This document shows, piece after piece, positions 1-5,931 of a stretch of 13,875 nt of DNA. Origin of the DNA: CAZFLM01 sp964519955 (GTDB lineage: Bacteria; Armatimonadota; Chthonomonadetes; Chthonomonadales; CAJBBX01); the NCBI GenBank assembly GCA_964519955.1, contig CAZFLM010000122.1, forward strand, positions 1 to 13,875. The letters run 5' to 3'. The notes under the pieces were generated by a model. That model was given only the letters and a program-made list of their open reading frames with translations. It was not told where the DNA came from and did no database searches. Both the position numbers and the translations under genes were made by a program. Position 1 is the stretch's first letter, and each line of letters starts with the position of its first letter.

Positions 1-2
1 TG

Positions 3-497
3 CCGAGCTTGGAGCGTCTGCGGCATGTCCTGAAGATGGCGGGGCTCATCCGGATAGCGCACAACCGGTACTACGTTACTCGCAAGGGTGAGAAGCTGAC
101 GCAGCCGGGGCAAGAGGGGGAGCTATTCGCGCTCCTCGTCGATACCGTGTTCCACAAGCTTAACATGGCCGTGTGGGGCCACTGCATGCCAGTCTTTCCC
201 GAATTGCAGGATACAGTGTACTTCTCCCTGCGTGCCGTCTCCCGGCTTGCCCCCGGCTGGCACGAGGTGGGCGCTGTGGCCGGCGGCCTCGTGCTCCCGC
301 CGGTCCGCGACGCCATCGAGGCGCAGGTCGTGCACTGCACCTTGGCGGACGTCATCAAGGGCCATCTCCTGCGCCCAGTGGCGGAACTCGGGCTGGTAGA
401 GCTGGAGGAACGGTCCTGGCGGAGTGCCGACGGAGACAGGACCGATCGCGTGCGCCGCACCCCGCTGTTCGACCTGACGTTCAGGTTCGATCTGTAG
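3..497 (+). CDS. Uncharacterised protein, C-terminal part (cut by left edge)
   Basis: The reading frame is open from the first bases of the window to the TAG at 495-497, so this is probably the C-terminal part of a longer gene. A TTG at 9 is a weak alternative start with no ribosome binding site visible. The first 30 residues (LKMAGLIRI, then YYVTRKGEKL) look like the recognition helix and wing of a winged-helix fold. The rest ends in a pattern with LLRPVAELGLVEL, about 45 residues before the end. This layout resembles the C-terminal region of uncharacterised proteins related to plasmid pRiA4b ORF-3 and SEC-C-associated proteins. That is a resemblance from memory, not a search result. The downstream gene is convergent, so no operon partner is visible. 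Function is unknown. Confidence 0.6.
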   Translation, partial: PSLERLRHVLKMAGLIRIAHNRYYVTRKGEKLTQPGQEGELFALLVDTVFHKLNMAVWGHCMPVFPELQDTVYFSLRAVSRLAPGWHEVGAVAGGLVLPPVRDAIEAQVVHCTLADVIKGHLLRPVAELGLVELEERSWRSADGDRTDRVRRTPLFDLTFRFDL

Positions 498-656
498 CTT
501 ACGTCGCGGGGCGGCGCCAGGCCGACCGGGCAGTGCTTGCCGCCCCGGCGCAGCTTTGACTCGTCGGTCGCGCGGTTCCGCGGGTGGTGCGGCTCCGGCA
601 GCTCATCGGTGGGGTGGGGCATGGCGGAAGGCTCCGGGGGGCGGTAATGGGCCACT

Positions 657-673
657 ATTCGGAATGGCCGAAT
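657..673. repeat. Short inverted repeat ATTCGG-N5-CCGAAT
   Basis: The sequence is a perfect 6-bp dyad with a 5-base centre. It lies 16 bases before the longer dyad at 690-714. Its role is unknown. It could be a protein binding site or part of an RNA structure. Confidence 0.5.
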
Positions 674-689
674 GGTTGGGGCGACGGTT

Positions 690-714
690 AACTTGTAAGC
701 GTTCCTTACAAGTT
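690..714. repeat. Perfect inverted repeat AACTTGTAAG-N5-CTTACAAGTT
   Basis: Two 10-base arms pair perfectly around the five bases CGTTC. The element is AT-rich within a GC-rich neighbourhood. It is not followed by a T-run, so it is not a standard intrinsic terminator. The arrangement is operator-like (dimeric regulator), but no gene starts nearby. A fold-back RNA between convergent genes is the other simple reading. Confidence 0.65.
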
Positions 715-870
715 GGGCTCCTAATAGGCTGGCGCCGCCCGGCTCGCGACGCCAGCGGATCGGGCTGGGACCGCGCCGCCGAGCCTCTGGCCCTCGCACA
801 CCTCGCGCTGTCCCTGGCTTAGCACGTTCGGCCCGCTTGGCTGTCGAACATGCGGTAGCTTCGTCGGCAT

Positions 871-1149
871 TCAGGTTACCTTGGGCCAGCGGTTGTAGCC
901 GACATCGGGATCGTTTGCGCGAAGCAGACGGATGTACTCCACCTCGACACGTGCTACTTCCTCATCGGTAGCTGTCTCCGATTCCCAGAGGATCTCCCTC
1001 CTGACGGTGAAGTCCCGCCGTTGCTCGCGCGTGAAGTCCCGGGCGATCAGTTGGCTGCTCGCGCTTCCGAAGTAGTTGATGCTGTCGGTCAGGTCCTTGC
1101 CGACGTAGATCTTGCCGTTGGGGTAAGTGACCTTGTAGACCACCTTCAT
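871..1149 (-). CDS. Small stand-alone GIY-YIG domain protein
   Basis: The protein is 92 residues and is essentially one GIY-YIG fold. The N-terminal strand-turn-strand reads VYKVTYPNGKIYVGK (residues 4-18), matching the two half motifs of the family. It continues into a YFGSAS stretch (26-31), as in homing-endonuclease-like members. Glu69 in VEVEYI fits the position of the metal-binding glutamate, and the end reads GYNRWPKV. The family cuts DNA in repair, homing or restriction, but the target of stand-alone members is usually unknown. The ATG at 1149 is chosen because GAAGGGGG precedes it and the domain starts there. An upstream in-frame ATG at 1182 lies inside the preceding gene. The stop of the glycoside hydrolase is 16 bases upstream, so the two may share a transcript. 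Confidence 0.75.
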   Translation of the reverse strand: MKVVYKVTYPNGKIYVGKDLTDSINYFGSASSQLIARDFTREQRRDFTVRREILWESETATDEEVARVEVEYIRLLRANDPDVGYNRWPKVT

Positions 1150-1165
1150 TGCGTTCCAGCCCCCT

Positions 1166-3835
1166 TCACCCACCCACCACATACACCACGCTCGGCCTCA
1201 GCTTCACCACCCCAGGCGGCAGCGGGCGGCCCATCGCGTCCAGCACCTTGGCGCCGGGGGGCGGGGTGAGCGTGGCGGGGGTGTCGGGGGCGGGGTTCCA
1301 GGCGATCGTCACGGTGCGCTTGCCGGTCTGGAAGGTGAGCGCGAGGGCCTCGCCGGCGAGCTTGCGGCGGGCGGTGCAGCGCGGGCTGGGGTCGAGCAGC
1401 TCCGTCATCACCGCCAGCGCGGGGAACGCCTTGCGGGGCGCGCCGCCATAGGCGAAGAGGCAGCACTCGAAGTTGGGCTGGTTCACCGCGCCGCTCGCGC
1501 CGGAGTGGATGAACACCTTCTCCGCGCCCGTGGCCAGCATCACCGCGATGAAGCGCACCGTGTAGTCGGCGCAGACGCGCTCGTTGGCGAGCAGGCGCTG
1601 CTCCGCCCAGTCGTGGCTGGGGATGAAGGGCTTGCGCGGCAGGTCGTCGGCGCCGTAGTAGGAGAACTCGGTCACCCAGATCGGCTTCGGCTTGCCGCGC
1701 TTGCGCATCTCAGCCTGCAGCGCATCCATCTCCGGCAGGAACGAGTCGGGCGAGCGCGCGCCGGGGTAGATGTGCAGGTTCAGGATGTCGATGCAGTCCA
1801 GGATGCCGGCGTCCATCAGCTCGCGCGTCAGGTAGAGCGGCCCCGAGCCGACGCCGCCCATCACGCGGCACGACGGGTCCGCGCGCTTCATGCCGGCCGC
1901 CGCCACGCGCAGCAGCGCCACGTAGTCCTCCACCGTGTATCGCTTGCTGCCGTACTGGCTGTGGCTCGGCAGCGCGTAGTCCGTGTAGAGCGGCTCGTTG
2001 AGGAACTCCCACACGTCCACGCGCCCCCTGAAGTGCTCCACCGCCTGGCGGCAGAACTCGCCGAGCAGCGCGGGGTCCTTCGGCGCCCAGGACTGCGCCA
2101 GGCGCTCGCCGGGGTAGCCGGTCGTGGGGATGCCCGCGGGCGCCTCGGAGCACCAGTTGGCGGAGGGGAAGGGCGGCAGCAGCGCCTGCACCTTCGGCCC
2201 GAGCTTGAGGATGCGGTCGATCTGCGTGTCCGCGACGCCCCAGTGGGACTGGCCCGGCGCCGGCTCCATGTCCTGCCACTTGATCGACCAGTCGCGGTAC
2301 CATGCCACGCCCGCCTTGCTCGCCAGCTCGATGAGGTCGGCCGCCGGGAAGCCGTGGTTGATGCCGAGCACCGTGTCCTTGGTCGTGCGGGGCGGCACCA
2401 CGGCGATGCGGACGTCCTGCGTCTCGGTGCGCCCGTCGACGCGGGTCTCGGCGCGCACGCGGTAGTAGCCGCGCCAGGCAGCGGGCAGCGCGACCCGCTT
2501 CTCCGCCGACCGCCCGGCCGGAACGGTCAGCTTCGCGGCGGGGAGCCGAACCGGGCGGTCGAAGTAGTCGGTGGCCGAGAGCCTAACCTCGACCTGGGCG
2601 GCCGCCGCGCCGTGGTTGGCCGCCGTGATCGCGAGCGCGGGCGCCTCGCCGGCCTTGTAGACGCCGCCCGGGTGCGTGGGCACAACGCCGACCTCGACGG
2701 TGCTGCGCGGGACGTAGTCGTTTGGCTGGCGGCCGGCTTCGAGCTGGATCCGCGCGACATCGACGACGGCCGGGGTGTCCTCCTCCAGGTCGGGCCCCGC
2801 CATCACGAAGAGGCTGCGGCGCGGCACGCTGAAGGTGAGGGAGCACCGCTGCCACTCCGTACCCAGCGTCACGCGCTTCTCGTCGCGCCGCTGCTCCCAC
2901 GGGCCCTTGTCGGCGTCCTCCGCCACGTAGCCAAGCGCCGCGCGCACGCCCGGTCGATCCGCGCGCATCCAGCAGGAGAGTGTGTACGGCTTGTCCGGCT
3001 CGATGGCGATCCAGCCAAGGTTCGCGGCGAGCAGGCGGGTCTGGCGCGTGGCGGCGGGGTGCAGGTAGTCGAAGTAGAGCGTGGGCGAGTGCGCGCCGCC
3101 GGCCGGGATGCGCAGGAAGCGGTTCGGCCCGGGGCCGGCGCCGGTCTGCACGGTGCCGTAGAGGCGCGACAGGTTGCCCCAGCCGGTCTCGATGCCGAAG
3201 GAGGACCAGCCCGCCGTGCCCGCGCCGAAGTTGCCGTTCGGCACCAGGTTGCGCGAGGCACCCGCGCCGATGGCGGTGGTGAACTCCACCTTGCCCGTGT
3301 CGATGGGGACGATGCGCACGTCGGCGAGGTAGAGCGCGCCGGTCTCGGTGAACCAGAACTGCAGGCGGCTGCTCTCGCCGACCGTTCGCGTGGCCTGGAA
3401 CACCACCCGGAACGGCCGCCACTCCGCGCCGAGGGCCAGCGACGCCTCCAGGCCGCAGTTGTCCCACACCGAGGTGTCCGACACGGCGACCGAGACGCTG
3501 CGCCCGGCGAGGCCCTCGCAGCGCGCGCGGCAGGTGAGCTCGTAGGTCTTGCCCTGCTCGAGCCGCACGATGCCGACCTGCGCGACCATGGCGTGCGCGT
3601 CGCCGCCGGCCCCCGAGAACCGCGTGCAGGCGAGCTTCGCGCACCGCTGCCCCCGGTCGGTGACGGTCTGCAGCGTCTGCCCGACGGTGCGCGCGCCGAA
3701 TGCCTGCCAGTCGGCCGGCTGCCCGTTGGTGGCCTGGGCGAAGTCGCCGTTGCGCACGAGGTTGGCGGTCTGCGGGTGGGCCGGGGCGGCGGCAGCGAAG
3801 ACGAAGGTGGCGAACAGTGACGCACAGGTCCTCAT
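1166..3835 (-). CDS. Secreted clan GH-A glycoside hydrolase with two CBM-like domains
   Basis: The 889-residue protein starts with a signal peptide (residues 1 to about 22, hydrophobic, ending APAHPQT). Two beta-sandwich domains of the CBM4/9 type follow, at about 25-177 and 195-370; both begin with an NLVxNGxF motif and end in a ligand-domain pattern. An Ig-like linker lies at about 380-480. The catalytic barrel (about 487-815) carries WEFLNEP with Glu614 as the likely acid/base and WVTEF with Glu723 as the likely nucleophile. This fits clan GH-A, with GH39 or GH5-like enzymes nearest, so it probably hydrolyses a beta-linked plant or algal polysaccharide outside the cytoplasm. The substrate cannot be read from sequence. 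A small beta domain closes the protein. The ATG at 3835 has GGAGG five bases upstream. The toxin gene ends 45 bases upstream on the same strand. Confidence 0.85.
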   Translation of the reverse strand: MRTCASLFATFVFAAAAPAHPQTANLVRNGDFAQATNGQPADWQAFGARTVGQTLQTVTDRGQRCAKLACTRFSGAGGDAHAMVAQVGIVRLEQGKTYELTCRARCEGLAGRSVSVAVSDTSVWDNCGLEASLALGAEWRPFRVVFQATRTVGESSRLQFWFTETGALYLADVRIVPIDTGKVEFTTAIGAGASRNLVPNGNFGAGTAGWSSFGIETGWGNLSRLYGTVQTGAGPGPNRFLRIPAGGAHSPTLYFDYLHPAATRQTRLLAANLGWIAIEPDKPYTLSCWMRADRPGVRAALGYVAEDADKGPWEQRRDEKRVTLGTEWQRCSLTFSVPRRSLFVMAGPDLEEDTPAVVDVARIQLEAGRQPNDYVPRSTVEVGVVPTHPGGVYKAGEAPALAITAANHGAAAAQVEVRLSATDYFDRPVRLPAAKLTVPAGRSAEKRVALPAAWRGYYRVRAETRVDGRTETQDVRIAVVPPRTTKDTVLGINHGFPAADLIELASKAGVAWYRDWSIKWQDMEPAPGQSHWGVADTQIDRILKLGPKVQALLPPFPSANWCSEAPAGIPTTGYPGERLAQSWAPKDPALLGEFCRQAVEHFRGRVDVWEFLNEPLYTDYALPSHSQYGSKRYTVEDYVALLRVAAAGMKRADPSCRVMGGVGSGPLYLTRELMDAGILDCIDILNLHIYPGARSPDSFLPEMDALQAEMRKRGKPKPIWVTEFSYYGADDLPRKPFIPSHDWAEQRLLANERVCADYTVRFIAVMLATGAEKVFIHSGASGAVNQPNFECCLFAYGGAPRKAFPALAVMTELLDPSPRCTARRKLAGEALALTFQTGKRTVTIAWNPAPDTPATLTPPPGAKVLDAMGRPLPPGVVKLRPSVVYVVGG

Positions 3836-3880
3836 GGAGTCCTCCGGGCGTTCGTTAGGGGCTGACTTGAGGAGACGGGG

Positions 3881-4207
3881 CTACAGCCCCAGGGCAAGAC
3901 GCAGGCGGGTGTCGATCTCCGCGAGGTCGCGTGCCGAAGCTTGGCCGAGCGTACGGCGCAGAAGCGTCTGGCTCAGGCAGGCGAGCTTGGCGCGGGCCCA
4001 CGACGGGTGGAGGAGACCGGCAGACGCCCAATCCTCGAGCGCGTAGTCGGTCGCAAGGACGTGACGTTGGCTCGTGATCATGGTGACCAGGACGTCGCCG
4101 GTCTCGCTGGTGTACTGGTCGGTCGACACGATGACGGCAGGGCGCACCTGAATGCTCGTCTGGTCGGTGAATGGAAAGGGCACGAGGACGACATCACCCC
4201 TTGCCAT
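3881..4207 (-). CDS. MazF/PemK-family toxin (type II endoribonuclease)
   Basis: The 108-residue protein has the hallmark N-terminus RGDVVLVPFPFTD (residues 3-15), followed by RPAVIVS (22-28) and ITSQ (44-47). Arg22 and Thr45 sit where MazF-like toxins keep catalytic residues. Known members cut single-stranded RNA at short motifs and are held inactive by the partner antitoxin. The ATG at 4207 lies inside the antitoxin gene, with a 14-base overlap, so translation is probably coupled. An in-frame start further upstream (4390) would read through the antitoxin region and give a shadow-like N-terminus. The length is normal for the family. Confidence 0.88.
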   Translation of the reverse strand: MARGDVVLVPFPFTDQTSIQVRPAVIVSTDQYTSETGDVLVTMITSQRHVLATDYALEDWASAGLLHPSWARAKLACLSQTLLRRTLGQASARDLAEIDTRLRLALGL

Positions 4208-4406
4208 GCTGCTGGTCCCCCAAGCGGTTGTACTCGGCGTCCAGCTCGTTGTCCCAGTCCGCGGCGAACGACGCCTCCGACAGGCGCGCGATCGCTCCGC
4301 TCTCGCCGGCCATCTCCGCATAGGCTTGGAGGTCCCGGTGCATCTCGGCGACTTCGCGCTCGACTCGCGCCAGTCTCTCTGCCAGGGCATCGACCGTTAG
4401 GGGCAT
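4194..4406 (-). CDS. Antitoxin partner of the MazF-like toxin
   Basis: The 70-residue protein is acidic. Residues 5-30 (VDALAERLARVEREVAEMHRDL) form a heptad-like helix, likely a coiled coil for dimerisation. The tail (FAADWDNELDAEYNRL) resembles the toxin-wrapping end of MazF antitoxins. No ribbon-helix-helix or AbrB DNA-binding motif is evident, which is unusual if it represses its own promoter. The ATG at 4406 is chosen because GGAGAAGGA lies just upstream. A GTG at 4421 would include that ribosome binding site inside the gene. It overlaps the toxin by 14 bases in the antitoxin-first order typical of type II pairs. Confidence 0.82.
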   Translation of the reverse strand: MPLTVDALAERLARVEREVAEMHRDLQAYAEMAGESGAIARLSEASFAADWDNELDAEYNRLGDQQHGKG

Positions 4407-4435
4407 GGTTTCCTTCTCCACGGTTGGTCACTACG

Positions 4436-4461
4436 GCGCCGCTGATGTGCGGCAGCGGCGC
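4436..4461 (-). promoter_or_regulatory. Leader hairpin of the toxin-antitoxin transcript
   Basis: The arms GCGCCGCTG (4436-4444) and CAGCGGCGC (4453-4461) pair perfectly over 9 bp with an 8-base loop. The hairpin lies between the predicted transcription start (about 4469) and the antitoxin ATG. It could stabilise the mRNA or bind a regulator. There is no U-tract for termination. Confidence 0.6.
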
Positions 4462-4475
4462 TCGCTGACAGGCCG

Positions 4476-4504
4476 ATTCTACCAACAAATGCCAATCGTG
4501 GCAA
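4476..4504 (-). promoter_or_regulatory. Sigma70-type promoter of the toxin-antitoxin operon with operator-like dyad
   Basis: On the minus strand the -35 box TTGCCA (4499-4504) and the -10 box TAGAAT (4476-4481) are separated by exactly 17 bases. The dyad TGCCA-N4-TGGCA (4490-4503) covers the -35 box and part of the spacer. A bound antitoxin-toxin complex there would block RNA polymerase, as in autoregulated toxin-antitoxin operons. The binding itself is inferred. Confidence 0.72.
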
Positions 4505-4562
4505 GTTGCCCGCGCGACTCGGTGCGCTCAGCCGGGCCGTTCGGTCTCACGCTGCTCTCGCG

Positions 4563-5386
4563 CTACTCCCGTGTCGGCCTCTTGTCCGCGGCGAACCGGA
4601 ACGGCTTGCCGCCAACGATCTGGTCGCTCGTGACGGTTGGGCACCAGTGCTTCTCGATGTGCGACGCGACGAGGTCCGTTCCGGTGAAGTGGTCCACGTA
4701 CGGCGCGCGGCGCGGGTTGTACACGGTGTCGGTCATGTCGCGGACCAGTGCCACGTGGAGCCCCAGGCGGACCAGGTTGCGGATGCCGAACGGGCGGCCC
4801 AGCACGCACAGGTTCTGGTGGACGCCCATGATGAGCACGTTCTCGATGCCGCGCTCGTGCAGGAGGGAGTAGACCTCCGGGCCGTCCCCGATGGCGTCGC
4901 CGTCGTGGATCTCGATGGCGGCGATCTGCCGGCGCCACGGGTTCTGCTGCGGGCAGGGCGGGCTCGTCGTCGCAGCCGCCATCGCGGTCGTCGATCGGGA
5001 GCGGGGACTCGACGGCCTGGTCCAGGTTGGCCCACTGCAGCGGGAACGGGGTCGCGACCGACGGGGCCGACAACGCCATCGCGCGGCCCCGGGTAGTCGC
5101 GGTAGAACTCCATCGTGTCGCTGGGGCTGTGGATGATCAGGACCCCGCGCCGGCGCAGCTCCGCGACGAGCGCGTTCATGTGCGGCGCCATCTCTCCCAC
5201 GCGCGCCTCGGCGCTTCGGCACCAGTGGCGGTCCCACATGTCGCACACGATGGCGGCTGTCTGGGCGGCGGGCCACGCAGCGTCGGTCTGTGCGACCTCC
5301 CACTCGCCGGGGGCATCGCCGCGCCTGGTTCGGCGGCGAAGGGTCAGGTCGAGCGCTGTGCGGTCGGCGAGCGGTGCGGCAGGCAT
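4563..5386 (-). pseudogene. Isochorismatase-like cysteine hydrolase with two +1 frameshifts
   Basis: One protein is spread over three frames. Residues from 5386 to about 5081 give the N-terminus (ALDLTLRRR, AAIVCDMWDRHWC with the catalytic-type Asp, LIIHSPSDTMEFYRDYPG). Dropping one base near 5080 continues as ALSAPSV, then ESPLPIDDRDGGCDDE. Dropping one C in the run at 4960-4962 continues as PPCPQQNPWRRQ, then MGVHQNLCVLGRPFG with the expected nucleophile Cys. The end is EKHWCPTV and a TAG at 4563. The repaired protein would be 273 residues, full length for this subgroup of hydrolases acting on amide or ester-like bonds. The start is firm: AGGAGG lies eight bases before the ATG. Conservation on both sides of each shift means either recent decay or two assembly errors. 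Confidence 0.8.
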
Positions 5387-5483
5387 GGGCGGCGCCTCCT
5401 GTCAGCCTGGCGAAACTGAATGGGCCCCTGGCACGTCTGCGTGATGACTCGCGCGCACCGCCTGCGAGCAAGGAGCCTTCGTG

Positions 5484-5822
5484 ATGAACGCGTTAGCGCT
5501 GTGCATGATGTGGGCAGGCGTCGGGATCCTGGTCTCGGTGGTATCGGTGCCCCTGATCCTCGGATGGGTGCCCCGCAATGAGATGTACGGCATCAGAACG
5601 CCCAAGACGCTGGCATCGGACCGCGTCTGGTACCCCGCCAATCGGTTCGGCGGGGCGGCGCTGGCCCTCGCCGGGCTGTTCACCGTGGCCGGCGCTCTCG
5701 TCCTGCTCCGGTTCGCGCCGGGCATGCGGCTGGACACGGTGGCGTACATCGGGCTCGCCATATGCGTCATTCCGCTGCTGGTTGCCCTGGTCGCGAGCTT
5801 CAGCCGTCTGGCGAAGCTCTAG
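5484..5822 (+). CDS. SdpI/YhfL-like small membrane protein
   Basis: The 112-residue protein has three hydrophobic spans (about 5-27, 55-77 and 84-106). Between the first two is the family motif YGIRTPKTLASDRVWYPANR (35-54), the signature of the SdpI C-terminal-type domain. Bacillus SdpI gives immunity to the SdpC toxin and signals to its repressor. Short relatives like this one are common, and most have no proven function. AGGAG at 5471-5475 is eight bases from the ATG at 5484 and five bases from a GTG at 5481, so the true start could be one codon earlier. It is divergent from the broken hydrolase and convergent with the GH127-type gene. Confidence 0.8.
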   Translation: MNALALCMMWAGVGILVSVVSVPLILGWVPRNEMYGIRTPKTLASDRVWYPANRFGGAALALAGLFTVAGALVLLRFAPGMRLDTVAYIGLAICVIPLLVALVASFSRLAKL

Positions 5823-5833
5823 GCTGGGTGGCT

Positions 5834-5884
5834 CACGAGTGGGCCGGGACGGGCGCGGAGGCCCATCCCACCACGGCACTCGTG
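5834..5884. repeat. Nested inverted repeat between convergent genes
   Basis: The outer arms CACGAGTG (5834-5841) and CACTCGTG (5877-5884) pair perfectly. The inner arms GGGACGGGC (5846-5854) and GCCCATCCC (5861-5869) pair except for one position, which becomes a G-U pair in RNA from the minus strand. It lies 11 bases after the SdpI-like gene and 47 bases after the GH127-type gene ends on the other strand, so it could act as a bidirectional stop or RNA-stabilising hairpin. The inner part is a relative of the element inside the propeller gene at 13112-13182. Confidence 0.7.
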
Positions 5885-5931
5885 TACTAGACGGCTAGGA
5901 CGGCTCGGTCACCGGCGCGCCCCACGTTGCC

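Larger units (their letters stand above)
498..870. other. Convergent intergenic region with two dyads, no gene recognised
   Basis: This gap lies between two genes that point at each other. Open frames here have shadow-like composition (runs of R, G, A and P) and no ribosome binding site. It contains a small dyad at 657-673 and a perfect 10-bp dyad at 690-714, listed separately. No U-tract terminator is visible. Confidence 0.6.

Noticed and set aside
692..712. LacI/CcpA-type operator (TGTAAGCG half site)
   Set aside because: Only the left half fits. The real symmetry centre lies 5 bases further on, and no gene starts nearby.
657..727. tRNA-like stretch (TGGCCGAATGGTTGGGGC looks like a D arm, CTTGTAA like a Thr anticodon loop)
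   Set aside because: The anticodon stem does not pair around that loop, no T arm with a TTC-A--C loop follows, and no acceptor stem closes. At most it is a remnant or chance.
1505..3820. Long plus-strand open frame antisense to the glycoside hydrolase
   Set aside because: It is a GC-rich shadow frame with R, A, V and H-rich composition and no domain. The minus strand gives a coherent enzyme with signal peptide and catalytic motifs.
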